In this document: piece after piece, positions 22,799 through 35,295 of the stretch
Layout of the letters: each line of letters begins with the position of its first letter
Position numbering within the stretch: the first letter of the stretch is position 1
DNA from: Brassica napus
Taxonomy: Eukaryota > Streptophyta > Magnoliopsida > Brassicales > Brassicaceae
Assembly (NCBI RefSeq): GCF_020379485.1
Contig: NC_063448.1
Location: 8,517,726 to 8,581,725, forward strand
Reading direction: 5' to 3'
Length of the DNA stretch: 64,000 nt
The notes under the pieces: generated by a model
Database searches by the model: none
What the model was told of the DNA's origin: nothing
The model's input: only the letters and a program-made list of their open reading frames with translations
Position numbers and translations under genes: made by a program

Positions 22799-23211
22799 TT
22801 TTTTTTGAAACACAACTGTCATTAAAATAAAAAGATTTTAAGCAAGAGCAAAGCCCTCACTAGATACAAGTAGTACTTGTTTTGCAAGCATATCAGCTGC
22901 TCTGTTTTCTTTCCTAGAAATCCAACCAAACCAGATAAATTCAATAGTTCGCAATGCAGAGAATATCCGCCACGACTCCATACAAGTAGAGTGTTTCCAT
23001 TCTTGATGCTATTAATAAGCAACGATGAATAAGCTTTATATTTCAAGTTCCGGATTCCCAGGTCCTTGCATTTCAGAAGCTGATCTTAGTGCCAATCCTT
23101 CTCCATGAGAGGTGAGAACACCTGTTGCTCCATTAACGCAAATTGTAGTCCTTCTTCATGTCTTGTGATGGTTCATTCTAAGCCAGCCGTCGACTCTTCC
23201 GAGCGCCAAGC
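22799..23211 (-). mobile_element. 5'-truncated LINE tail (RNase H fragment) with perfect 16-bp target duplication
   Basis: On the minus strand this 413-bp segment encodes a decayed RNase H domain: GVLTSHGEGLALRSASEM upstream and, after frame breaks, WISRKENRAADMLAKQVLL at the C-terminus. It ends in an A-run, seen as T at 22799-22808. TCACAGGTCCTTAATT flanks it on both sides (22783-22798 and 23212-23227). A truncated 5' end, poly(A) and long target duplication are the marks of target-primed reverse transcription. It differs from the LINE at 12855, whose ORF2 shows no RNase H. Confidence 0.85.
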
Positions 23212-23498
23212 TCACAGGTCCTTAATTAATATAAGTAAGTCCAATAGACTACAACTAATCTTTAAGGACTTTTATAATTTTGTATTTTAATTTTTTATAA
23301 AGCCCTACCTGCTGCCATTTTAACCAAACAACTATTACCTTTAATTTTTATTAGAAATTTTTTTTAATAGTAGACTTTCACCGATTTAACTTCTACTCAA
23401 ATTTTCAAGCATAATCAACTAAAATTATGCTGACAAAAAAAAAACTAAAATTGCAGTCATGCATCCAGTTTATGGCATTTTTGTGAAGTTGAGTTGGT

Positions 23499-23674
23499 CA
23501 GGGCCGGCCCTGAGATTTTGGAGGTCTGTGACAATGTCTTATGTAAAAAAAAAAAATTTTACCAGTTTAGGGACCTAAAAAATATTTTTTGAGACTTATG
23601 TCTATGTAATTTTTTTCAAAAATTTTGAGGCACGTTGCAAATGTTTCACATAGCATCGCTCAGGGCTAGCTCTG
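23499..23674. mobile_element. Short hAT-like MITE
   Basis: The left end is CAGGGCCGGCCCTGAG and the right end is the reverse complement of CAGAGCTAGCCCTGAGCG, giving imperfect terminal inverted repeats with the CAG...CTG ends common in hAT MITEs. The interior is AT-rich and non-coding. A clean 8-bp duplication was not found, so the family call rests on the termini. Confidence 0.6.
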
Positions 23675-25639
23675 GAAGTAGCATATATCAAATCTCAAAA
23701 CAGAAAATTTATGAAGCATGTATAGAATTGAATGTTACTAGTCATTAAAAAATATACAGATCCGATCATATTTGAACCCACTAAGTGCTCCCCAATTCTA
23801 AAATGAACCTTTCAACACTAAATCACCTTGAGTTGGTTAACCAGTAAAATCAATAGAAACGTACTTGAATCAATCGCTTACTTAACTTACAGTTGGTTTT
23901 CATCTCTCATAGAGAGTTCAGTTTAAGGTTCCAAATCAATAGTGAGGTTATGGTTTATATTTATTTGAGTCGATATTCATACTTACATGAACAATATACA
24001 TAGTTTTAAGAGTACCCAAATATGTGTCATGACTATTTCATGACATTAAATTTAAAATAAATATATTGGATCTTGAACGAAAAAAATCAATTTAAATTAC
24101 TGGATTGAATATAAATGTCTTGCTACAGCAGTAGATTACATCGATATATAATTAAGTAAGATCTATTATAGGTTTCAATTGTTTGGTGAACAACTTACGA
24201 AACGTTATTTAAACTTGAATCAATTAAGTTCCACTGAAAGAGAAACTTTAGTAAACTAAGTTGAAAAATGTAAGAAAGTTGAACTCTCACAATGAGCAAA
24301 AGAAAAAAGTATTGTACTAAATCTTAACTTTCCCCTAGCTATATTTTACAGGAACTTTTTCTTGTGTAAATATGTTGTAGTTCAGTGAGACACTAATGTT
24401 CACACTTTGGTCGCAATTAAACAAGATATTGACTGCCAAACAAAATCGTCTGTAGCAAGAACCATATTTTATTGACTTTTGTGTTAACAATGGTCTAATT
24501 GAACAAGTTATCCGTACCTTCACATCAGAAACCAACTATACATTAACTATCGGAATATGTAAAAAGATCTTTTGATACAAAAAATATTCTAAAACCCTAT
24601 TTGAATGTATTTGTAATGAAAAGCAAACAACGCATTCACGCATTATTTATTTATTGATACGCACGTTCACTATTGATCGTTTTAAAATAATCTAAGAAAC
24701 TCAGACGTTCAATACTATATATACAAGAAAAATATAGTTGATTATGTGCATGCTCATGTTTTCATATTTTCTGGGTTAATAGTGACAAGCTACGCTGCGT
24801 CTCAAAAAAATATGATTGATACATAATTTGGATGACAGGTGACTAACTCAAAATCTCTTTATAAAATGTTATATAGTGTAGAATCAGATATACTTGAGTC
24901 GCGTCTTAATTAGTTAAGTATAATATTTTATTTGATTGAACAGAAATGTGGGTGATTGGTGTTACCAAATCATCACATAACGATGTGTTCGATGAATTGA
25001 ATACTGATGAAATTTATAAATTAACCCCAATATAGGTACTTAATCTTGTAATTATATAAAATAAAAATGTAAACGTTATATGAGTTGGTTGGTAGAAGAT
25101 TTGCTAATAAACATGAGCGATGGCTTAATTTTTCAGTGATTCATGACTACCTAACCTATCACCCATAAGGTCCAAACACAGGACTCCATTATTTCTAATC
25201 CGAAAAGAAGTACCTAGATTAGTAAACACATTAAGTGGTGGATTGAGAAAGGATTAGACGATCACATTACATGTGCATGACGCAGCGTTACATATACTAA
25301 ATAAATTTATTGTACCATGCCTTGTAAAACTCATATGTATACAGTATATTAATATATGTCATGCCGAGAACTTGAGTTGAAATTGGCGGTGCATACTTTA
25401 TATCGTAGTATTTAAAACAACAGGAGAGAAACAAGAAATCTTTGGAGTGTAAAAAAATACATTTGCCAAACGTTTTTATATGCGGATACCATAAGGACCA
25501 TTTTAGTTTAAGTCCGGCCCTCGAGAACTTCTGATATGGTTAGGCTGGGTTATATGGGACTTACGTTACTCTGTATTGGCCTTTTTTGTCTTAGCCTAAG
25601 CCCAGCTCTCGATAACTACGAGTCTGTAACTCCTCTATG
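23675..25639. other. Intergenic, no gene or element recognised
   Basis: AT-rich sequence between the MITE and the LTR retrotransposon. Open frames are short and look random on both strands. The last 140 bases before the LTR are less AT-rich (contains AGGCTGGGTTATATGGG) but show no similarity I can name. Confidence 0.45.
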
Positions 25640-28195
25640 TGTAATAACCCTCGCGAACAGATAGAATTTTGGTCGAGAAAAATTTCACTCCACCAATTTG
25701 AAATTGGTTCGACCAGAATTAAAAATAAAAATTGACCCGGTGAATTATTCTCGACGGGACTGTCTCGTGGCCAAAATACTTACTCTTGATAGTTCTGGTC
25801 GAGTTTTAATTATTATGGTCAAATTTTATTCAAACTGGAAGATTTTATATAAAAGCAAGACAAGATTCGATGGACGAGAAAACGTTTGGTCGAGAACTGG
25901 CTAGGAATAGTTTGAGCTGCTTGTTAATTTAAATCAGTCATGTGAGTTGCACCAACTTGTGTGCTTACTTGCTGGCTGGACCAGTCATGTGCGATGCACT
26001 TTCTTGCCTGCCTTCTTGCTGAATGATCAGTCATGTGCAAGGCACACCTGCTTGAAGTTTCTTCATGGGAGGGAAAGGTCAGCTGCTTGCTGCTGGAAGT
26101 AATGAAGCTGCTCTCCACATGTCCTTTCTCAGTCTTGCTTTGTGCTGAGTGAAACCCACCTCTAAAGCAACTTCTCAGTCATTTAAATCTCTTCTTCACT
26201 AGCTTGGTCGTCCATAACTACAAGAAAATCAGAGAGAAACTTTCAGAAAATCAGAAACAGAGAAGAGAGAAAATCTGACAGAAAACTATAAGAAAAATTC
26301 AGAGAAAATTCTAAAGAGAGATTTGAGAATAGACGACCCTTCCTAACCCTCTTGTGCCTTGAATCAGTGACTGGGGTGTGTGGAAAATTAATAGATTGTC
26401 CAGAAGATTCATGAGATCACTTCACAGCTTAGTAATCAAGTATTAAACCGGTAAGATTATAAGTCAGTTTGATCAGATCAGTTTTAAGGAAGCTTCATGT
26501 CTGATTAAAACCTAAACTCTGCTCTGTTTCTTATCTTAAACCTACCATGGAACCTTTATCCTGCTCAGGTCAGCGTGAGTAGAGATTGAAGGAGAGGATC
26601 AGCTGTGTTCACCAATCAGTTTAGTATAGCCGGTAAGCCTTAGCTTCTTGTTCTTAGATAAGTTCTGAAAAGAGCCGGTTATTGGTTGATGAATAACCTA
26701 TATGGATCAGTTTGATTAAGGCCTGTGTGGATTGATATTAGTCCAGTTCGTGGTCGGCTAGCACCTAAATCATTTAGCTGAAATGATTTGTCTCTGAACC
26801 AGACTGAACTGATAGATGGATCAGATTATTGTTCTGAAACTTCTTAGCTACTGTTATAGCTTGAACCAAACTTAGTCTGAACTGAACATGTTCTGAACTT
26901 CCCTTAGTAGCTGTCCAGAATCATGAACTGCATGGTTGAATCAGTTTTATACAACCGGTCGATTGGAGTGTTTTGTCTTGCCCGGATCAGATGGTCAAGG
27001 AGAGTGGTTGGATCAGCTAGACCTGTCATGTTGATCCTTCCGAATCTGAAGTGTACCAGTAGTGGAATGTGATTAGCTTGAGCTCGTGTCTAGTCTACCT
27101 TAGCCAATTTCAAGGACTAAAAGGTGAGTCTAGATATATGATTAAAGAGTTATAAATTAGTGTTGCATGATTGAAAATGTAGATGATTGATAGGCTTTAT
27201 CTCTTGATCAATATTGAATTAGTGAGGTGTTTACTTAGTGTAAACACTTAATAAATATTTATGAATGATCGTAGTACTTGTTCTCAAGTACTAATATATA
27301 TGTATATTATTAAATATATGAGTATAAATCTTGTGAAGCCTTATTGTATACTCACTCTCCCGAAAGTTCCCGCATTACCGTGAATTGTTCCTGCGATACG
27401 GAACAAGGTCACGAAGACACGATGATGGGGTCGCACCCTGGAGGCCGTGTAACTGCATGCAACATTAGATGTTCGATCTTGGAATATCTAATGGAGATGA
27501 TGGTTATATTTATTTCCCCGCTAGGCTCGGTTAGCCTTGGTGGTTTTCCAGGTTTAGTCTATATATATATATTATAAGTATGAGTGAAGGGCGGGTGTCG
27601 TGGAGATGATGTTTAAGATAAGATTCACATTGATGAAATGATAGGCCTTATATATGTATTTTTATTAGTTATGGAATATATTTCCACTGCATACAAATGG
27701 AGTTGATTGCTCGAGATATTACTAATATACGTTGGGGTGCGGGACTAGGCTCACCGAGTAAACTAGTTACTCATGACTCATTTGTGATGCAGGTAACCAG
27801 TAGATGGGAGACCTTACTCTAGGACGGGAAGGAACAGCATTAGCCAGCGGTAGTTTTATTATCCTTGCAAAGGCGTTTTGATATTTCTTATGTATAAAGT
27901 TTGTTAACCAAAAACCTCGAGGTTAATTTATAACAAATTTTGTAAGATGCTTTTAAATGATATATATAAAGAATGTTTTTAAAGTACGGGTTCCATATGA
28001 TATTAGTCCTTGTCCGGACGAACTAACTATCGGATATTTTTTTGGGTTGAAAAGCCTAGAGTGATATTCGATAGGAGCATTGGTGTTCTTTGGTTGTTGG
28101 TCTAAGGTGATCGGAAGTATTCTGAGAACCTCGGATCGACCATCGAGGAACATCGACCGTGTCATTTCCGGTCATCTACGATCGGGGGTGTCACA
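25640..28195 (+). repeat. 5' LTR of the outer retrotransposon
   Basis: TG...CA bounded LTR, matching 40310-42865 base for base with only scattered substitutions and small indels by eye. It is long for a plant gypsy LTR, a length typical of Tekay/Del-type chromoviruses, which is a family inference. It contains A/G-rich sequence near 26220-26340 that may be close to the transcript start. Confidence 0.92.
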
Positions 28196-28199
28196 AAGA

Positions 28200-28211
28200 T
28201 GGTATCAGAGC
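28200..28211 (+). other. Primer-binding site, initiator methionine tRNA type
   Basis: TGGTATCAGAGC begins four bases after the left LTR. It is complementary to the 3' end of plant initiator tRNA-Met and continues into CATGG. This fixes the element's orientation as plus. Confidence 0.9.
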
Positions 28212-31200
28212 ATGGTTATACGATGCTAGAATGGGACTTGTTTCAAATGTTTTTCGTGTCAAAATGAGTTGCAAGGATAACTAGGATATGCTGGCTGGTT
28301 CCTTTATTTTAGGACAGATAGTCATGGGTAGTTACCTAACCATGATCTTTCATAGCAGAAGCACCGAGACAAGATTGAACGGGTGGACCGTGCTTACCGA
28401 TGTTACTATCATTATGCTCGAGTTTGCTACCGTCATGGTCGGGTTCACGACCGTCCTGTTAGGAGTCAGTAACTTCATGTCTTCCTGCCATTCTTTTGAG
28501 TTCTAGTGGGGGATGCCAATTCTTTAGAGAGATATATGGGACAGAGTTGATACATCGAATACATCTCCGGACTCTTGTGTTATCAATGTCAAGCTTATGT
28601 TGAGACGTACAAGCACCAGAGCCGTACAAGTAAAATTGTTTTGTATTTGTTTCAAGCTTAGCATTAGACAAAGAGATGGTTTGATTGTATTACAAGATGA
28701 TGGAAGCACCGGAAGCATTCTGTTTGCAATGAGACATCATGAAGCTTATGATGCAAAGAAGAAGAAGTTGGGACCATAAGATACTGAAGAAGGACTAAAC
28801 CGTTCGAGGTATACTTTGACTTGAGGCAGATTTGGGAGTCTACACTCAGAGCAGAATATTGACGTGGCCGTTGTTAATAGAATTACAAGAAGGATTTGGC
28901 AGCAAGCTATTTTGAGATGAACGCTATGAGTTGTTGGTCAAGAGTCAAGAATTACTTAAAGGAGTTGAGATCGAGTTGGACAGATTTCAAGAGTTCAAGA
29001 AGTAGTATTTTCTACACAAGCATCGAGATACGTGGTCGAGTGAATTTGATTCATCGATTATGGTTTGGAGAATAAGCCAAAGAGCATACGGAAAATATTT
29101 GGGAACTTAGCCAAGAATTTTGGAGTAGATAAAAGACCATGGAGTTTCAGAGCTTCGAGGAGATGTTAGAGTATGATGTGAATGTTAAAGAAGCTATTAT
29201 TGCTGAAGAAGTTAACCAAGTCATGCAGACCATTTATTTTCCAACCGGTGCAGATCAAAGGTCAGTTTCAAACAGTGAGAAAGTAAGTCATTGGGGATGA
29301 TTTTGGGTGTACATTTCATCAGATCAAGATCGAGGACCTTGAGCCGTTATGGTTGTGACTAGAAAGGATAGAATGGTCGTGATTGTCAAAGTGTGGGAAA
29401 TCCTGGAACCTTTTCATCATTCGCGCTTTGGTGGTTCTTGTGAAGAGTTAGGATTTTAGGTTACCCTTCCTCATGAAGTTACCCGATCTACATTACCTAT
29501 ACCTAAGATAACACTTGTTGAACTTGTTCGCTTTTCCTTACCGTTAGTACACACAAGTGTTAGGCTATTTGGGTAGAGCCTACACTTTATAGTTGCATGG
29601 ACCGTCAAAACCCCTGAAAGGTCCAATCACAGATTTGCTTCTTATCCCATTGTGTGTTGTGTGCATTTTTAAAATTTTATAAATGATTGAAATAAAATAT
29701 ATATATATATATATGTGAACTGTGATCAAGGTGTCGAAAGAGACCTTGTCTATGGACGGAATTTTCCGCCCATATTATGTTTGATTCGGAAACAACACAT
29801 AGTTGTAGTTCCCGTGTAGCGTCATAGTATTAGGGAGGATTCATTTTGGTGAATTCAAGTACCGTTCTTATTCCTGGAAGTACGGGCTGCCAGTTAAATT
29901 AATGGTATGCCTTCCCCATTCCGTAGTACTTCCATTAGAGCGGTATGTTTCTATCTAGACTGAGATGGCTATCTTGTTACCGAGCTCAATTAGGATGTTG
30001 AGGAAATAATTTTTTGGAAGAAGACTAGTCACCAATGGCCTATAATGGTATTCTACCAAGTGTTAGAGCATCGTTCCTATCAGTCTTGGGAGTTGAAGAC
30101 CTTTTGGGAAAAGGTGAAGATGTGTATTCCATTATCTTGATCATTAGGAAAAGAGAAGATGACAAGGATCAGAATATAGTGAACAATCTGATAGTTAGAG
30201 TATTTGAAGTTATGCTTAAGGAATTGGAAGAGTTGTTGCCATCTAGAAGTAAGCCGCTCAGTATTCTTGTTGAACCTGGATTCGCTGCAATAGCCTAGGA
30301 ATCTCACCAAGTTGTTATGTCTGAGTTAAAGTACTAGTTATAAGATTTTTTTTTGGAGAAAGGTTTCCCTCTACCTAGATATTTTCTGGGGGAGTGCCCA
30401 TGTCAGTGATAAAGAAGAAGGACGAGATTTTGTGGTTATGTTCAACTATAAATGACGTGGCTATGGTTAAGTGTCAACTTTCTAGAATTTATGAGTGGTT
30501 AAGATCAGTTGCATGGTGCAATTGGTTTTCAAAAACACTCGATAGATGCATCAAATTTTAGTAAATGCTACTGCTAGGAAAATGGAAGTTGGATCTGTTA
30601 GTCAGCAAGTTGGAACAAGGATTCGTTGGAGATTTTTAAAAAATGTTGCTGCTATCGAATAATGGTCGTGTCTAATCTCCGTTTTCGAGATTCATGATCT
30701 TTGGATTTACCATCGGAAGTTTTTTCAAGAGTTGACACTCATATCAACCGCTGAGCTGATTGATTGAGAAAGGTATTACCTAGGAATGAAGTAAAAGGAG
30801 TAAAGAAGAAGGCAATCATTTAGAGGAAGTTTCTATGTCTACGCACATCTTAGCCTTGCATGAGCCTAACCTGTCAACCGGTTAGGTGAATGCTGATGCA
30901 AGACCATTGGATAATTGTTTATGCATCAGGGAGCTAAAGAGGCATAATGAAAATTATCCAATGCACAAGTAAGAGTTGGGCTACAGTTTTGTTTGCTCTT
31001 CAAATTGTTTATCATTTCAGTATGGAGAGAGAATGCAAGTGTCCACTATTTAAATAAAATATAAGAAACGCAAATGCAGTTGCTTATCCGTTGAGGAGAG
31101 GGAAAGTTGGTGTCAATATTGAGAAGGAACTCAATAATTATGAAGCAGAATCGAAATGATTGATTTGGCTGTTTTACCAGGAGAGAACAGAGAGTCTCCA

Positions 31201-32042
31201 AGATTGCAACTAGTAAATCAAGATGGTTGACTCGTTTGTATCTGAGGAATTCAGTTGAGAAATGAGAACTTAAGGAGAACTTAGGAGGAGCAGAATGAAG
31301 AGAATTTCAGAGATTATATGAGGAGTGTTATGTACACAAGGTTAGTTAGAAAAGACGTGGGAGAAGGAACTTAAGTTCTACCAGAAGATTAAACTAAAAG
31401 AGTAGAAAAGAGATTTTAACGCCGAAGAATATTAATGAGACGCATATGGTAATACCAAGGTTGTTAAGATATCGGAGGATGTATCAATACATAAAGTATG
31501 AAGTCGTCATACAAGAGTACTCAGTTGGTGAATCAAGCTTGGTATAGACGGACCTGTTGAATCCTCAGTCGCTGGACAGAAGAAAGAAATCAGAAAGCAA
31601 CGGAACCAGACTTGATCATGGGAAACATCAAAGATATTAACTTGTTTAGAAGATTATGAAGAGGGTCTCAGATAGATCAGAAGTGTAAAGAATAGTACTG
31701 TAAGTGAAATCATTCTTGGAATGGGTGAGTGTGTGTATTTGAGAGTAGCACCCCTGGTCCGAATCATATTGGCGTGATTGATCGTGCATGTTCTTGTTTG
31801 ATTGTTGCACGGTTAATCAAGTTAACATTGACCAGACTGTAGAAGTTACATTCACGTATGGCACATGACCTAACGTTCCAAATTTCATGTTGCTGTTATG
31901 GGGGAAAGCCAGATAGAAAAGATTGAGAAGTGATAGTCTACGGATACAAAATTGTTAGAAAAAGTATGCAGACTGCAGTTGACAAGAGTTGTGCAGAGTA
32001 AAGAATTTGGTTATCTTGAAAGTGGCTGCTCAGAAAAGAAAG
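28212..32042 (+). pseudogene. Decayed internal region of the outer gypsy element
   Basis: No long frame survives, but pol can be recognised in pieces. At about 30370-30560 the DNA resembles the gypsy reverse transcriptase segment that normally reads WG-PV-FVKKKDG, up to the FSKID region (AGTGATAAAGAAGAAGGACG and TTTTCAAAAACACTCGATAG). At about 30700-30780 it resembles the RFV-GF segment. At 30885-31000 the RNase H segment reads as VYASGQLKRH, then NYPMHK. About 31010-31140 resembles the end of RNase H. Frames shift between pieces. The 5' part (28212-30300), where gag and protease should lie, is not recognisable. Integrase was not found with confidence. Confidence 0.65.
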
Positions 32043-32047
32043 GATCA

Positions 32048-33227
32048 TGTGGGAACCGAAATTCGCACTGTCGATTTACGTTTAAATAAGGAAACTAGGA
32101 AAACCCTAATTTCCCAGAGGTCCCGGATATCTGCTAATACCACACGCCAAGCAATCAGAACACAATAATGACAACGATAAAGTATAAGAAATCGAAAAGA
32201 GAGCAAAGTATATCTTATTTCGAATTCGCGTTTGAGCGTTACAACAAGGTAAGAGCCTGGGCTACGAGAGCTGTCGGCGAGATTCCTAGTTCTAAACCCT
32301 AAGACGGCAATAACCTAGTTGAGTCGCAGCTCGAATAACAAAAACGGAAATATGCCTAAATCGCTCTAAGTGCTAAGTTTTCTCTGAAAAAGTTCTCCCC
32401 ATGCCTCTCGCCTAGGACTCCTTATATACTGGCTCCTAGGTCGGTTTACGCTTTTCTACTTCTGCCCTTAAGCCGCCATAGCATAACAATGGAGATATTC
32501 CATTTTTTCCGATCTTCGTAATTATCTTCAAAATTTTGTATATATCCGCGGAAACTTGACTTTTATTTTTCTTTGTGAACCAAACGTAAACCGTCATGCG
32601 GATTACGGGCTGTTGGTTAAGAAATCGTAAGTTGGGCCTCGAGTCATTTCATAGGTCCCTTTGGGCCGTCTTCTGACTCGAAGTGTTTATTACGGCTTCT
32701 TTCGATAAAGAACGAACTTTCCGCGGTTTTTACGGTAAAGTTTGATCGATAACTTAGAATGGCGGGGAACGTGAAATTGGTTCGCTACGGTATTCGGGAG
32801 ATAGCATCGAAGGGTAGACGAGAATGCAAGGACTAATGTCGTATCGACGTTTCGGAAGAGCTCGGTCGTTACAAGCTCGGTCGCTACGTAGCGACCGAGC
32901 GGACGAACGCTCGGTTGCTATGTAGCGACCGAGCTTCAGCTCGAGTTCAGTCGCTACTTATCGACCGAGCAGAATGGACGCTCGGTCGCTACGTAGCGAC
33001 CGAGCTTTGGCTCGAGCTCGGTCGCTACGTAGTGACCGAGCGGAACACGCGTTCGGTCGCTGCGTAGCGACCCTTTTCGAGCTCTTGTCCGATGACTCGT
33101 GTTTCCTCCGCAAAGCTTTTCGTAAAGAAAAATCTATTTCGAAAAAGTATTTGTCGAAGAAGGTTTCTCGTTTTCTTCTTCGGGGATTTGGACGTTAACT
33201 TCGTCGCAACCGTTTTTGACCCCAACA
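32048..33227 (-). repeat. 3' LTR of the nested element (left copy)
   Basis: It matches 39120-40143 except for a longer hairpin array. It is 156 bp longer than its partner, and the array accounts for this. Confidence 0.9.
32859..33074. repeat. Array of about six palindromic 26-bp repeats in the LTR
   Basis: The core TCGGTCGCTACGTAGCGACC is self-complementary and recurs at about 32877, 32911, 32945, 32982, 33019 and 33054, with small changes and spacers of 7-14 bases. The partner LTR holds only two copies (39932-39988). Each unit can form a hairpin, and adjacent units can pair with each other. GC content is far above the surroundings. Confidence 0.85.
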
Positions 33228-33243
33228 GTTAGCCCCCCAGCTC
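33228..33243 (-). other. Polypurine tract of the nested element
   Basis: On the minus strand GAGCTGGGGGGCTAAC lies directly before the 3' LTR, fitting the plus-strand primer of reverse transcription and confirming the orientation. Confidence 0.7.
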
Positions 33244-33500
33244 GTTGGGATCGTGGATTTCTACTGAGATCCCAATGCGCGGTATGGCGAGTTCGGACGA
33301 GATTGGTGTATTTGGGCGAAGTTCGTGTCCAAAAATCCGCAAGTAAATAGTAATTTTCTCATGCCTATAAGAAGGGAGGTAATTTCTTCACAATCTTTAC
33401 ACTTACTCATTCTCATAGAGAGGTTTCTTGAAAAATTATTTTTTCTTTCTCTTTCTCTCTATCATTTCCTTCTTGATAAAAAAAAAAAAAAAAACACGAG

Positions 33501-35295
33501 ATGTCGAGTAAGAAGAGGAGTTCGAAGAAAGGGTCCTTGCCCGCAAACGTTTCTGAAGAGCTTCGTGTGCCAAAGATGGAATTCGTTCCTCATTCGGTAG
33601 ACCCGACTGAGAACGAGGCATGGTGGGTGGCGTGTTACGGTTCGATCACGCCTCCCAAAGAAAAATCGTTCCCGGTCATGAACCATCACCCGGTGGAGGT
33701 AGGTGCACCAAGTAGGAGTACTAGTGAATTCCTCGAGGTCATGCGGTCGTTCTACCATATTTTGAATGCAGTGGAGTTCAGGGTTCCTCGTCAAGGAGAG
33801 CGCGCTAGTAGTCCCCCGGAGGGTTACTTTACATGTTACGAGGCATTCGTAGTGCGCTGTCGTTTGTGGTTCCCGATCCCCGAAATTATCGTCCGTGTGT
33901 TGGATCGTTTTGGGGTGGCAACAAGCCAACTGAATCCTCTTGGCATCCAGCACCTCATTGGAGTCCTGATCCTGAGCTACGAGCATGGTCTCTCCCTTAC
34001 CGTCGATCACTTCAAAGCGCTTCTTCGGTCACAGATCATTAAGGATACAGACACGTGCAGGCTGGTTCCTCGGAACTTCATGTCAGTGGTAAAGGGGTTT
34101 AATTCTAACTTCAACTCGTGGAAGAAGTTTTTCTTCTTCGTTCGTGTAGACGTCGCGTCCATTGAGGAGAGTTGTATCCCATTGTTCTGGAGGTTGCCGA
34201 ACGATCGTCCATTCATCAATCCTCTTGCTCTGTTTCCTGAGGACATTATTGCGGTGAGTGATCTGCTCAGGAACGGTCCTTTTTCTGGACTTCCTTTACA
34301 CCAAAGAGAGTTCGAAAGGCGCTGAGGTTTGTGCAACCTAGTCCTTTTTTGGGCGGAGAAACAAGGAGTGATTCTGAGCCTGATGACCAAGGTCCCGATG
34401 CCGCTCCCACGATTGCGACGGGGCTGAACTCTACGAAGGGGAAAGATATTGACCTCAGTGACCTGGAGTTTTCGGTGGACGATTGCATGCTTCCAGGATG
34501 GGATCCGGACCTTGCTTTCGGCGATGGAAGCGGTACGAGCGAGGTCCCTATTCCGGACTTCGATGATTTCTTCGTTGGTCTTCCGTCGGGCTTTGATGCT
34601 CCTCCGGCTATGAACGAGTCTGGGAGGCCGAAAGTCGTCGCGGAAGGATCTCGTATCATCAACGAGGTATAAGCTTTAAGAATTTTGACGATCGTTATTA
34701 TTTTTTTTTTGCTTATAACGTGTCAATCGGTTTTATAGGGCTTGAACTTGCTTGGATCGGCCATTGAGGCGAGCCATAGAGAGGCCATGATCTATCTCTT
34801 TAAAGCGGAGAAAGCGGAAAAGGATCTTGCTCGCATGCGAGATGAGATGTTGGCGCGAGATGCTCAACTCGCTCGTGATCATGCCAGGGCTGTTCGTAGT
34901 GCGGAACGGAAGGGCAAGAGGGAAATTGTCGAGGTGATGAAAACTCGCGCTTCTCAATTCCAGGTTGAGTACGGGAATCTCAAGGACGCTTTCAACTCGC
35001 TGAGCAACTTCCGTGAGTGTCGCGGCTCAGTCGGGAGCCTTTGGAAGACGCGGGTGGATGACTACGTTTCGAGAGGGAGATGGAGTTAATGAAGGGTGGC
35101 ATGAAGGATCATGCTCACGCTGAGGCGCTCATTTCTCCGATCGATGGGAAGATTCAGGGATTCTGGGATCTCATCCCGGTTTCTCCTGATACCGTAGAAA
35201 CCACGACTGATTTTGCCGGTGACGATGAGGAAGTGAACTATCCCGCGGATGCATTCGGAGCTTCCTTCTCCGGGAATTTTAACTTTGATCTGTGA
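33501..35295 (+). pseudogene. Antisense ORF of a Tat-like gypsy element (putative gypsy-type transposon domain)
   Basis: This gene runs opposite to gag-protease, between the (absent) pol and the 3' LTR, where Tat-lineage elements often carry an antisense ORF of the PF04195 type. The first part, 33501 to about 34278, encodes 260 residues including [15 protein letters not shown] and [19 protein letters not shown] one-base indel in the T-run near 34278-34283 shifts the frame, which then runs to 34667. An intron follows (34668-34739, GT/AG), then a coiled-coil-like Glu/Arg/Ala-rich exon from 34740 (contains [20 protein letters not shown]). A second frameshift lies near 35065-35085, and the C-terminus ends at 35295. 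Its function is unknown in the family. Confidence 0.7.

Noticed and set aside
25698..25904. Open frame of 68 codons repeated at 40368-40574
   Set aside because: It lies inside the two LTRs at the same offset, so it is LTR sequence. It encodes no recognisable domain.
27344..27577. Open frame in the LTR (and 42013-42255) with Cys residues
   Set aside because: It is repeated only because the LTR is repeated, has no homology I know, and lies downstream of the probable transcription start in non-coding LTR sequence.
32859..33074. CRISPR-like array
   Set aside because: The units are palindromic and separated by short, similar spacers inside a plant LTR. There are no cas genes and the DNA is eukaryotic.
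32974..33198. Arg/Asp-rich open frame (ARSLRSDRA repeats)
   Set aside because: It is a by-product of the palindromic DNA array in the LTR. The repeats are at the DNA level.
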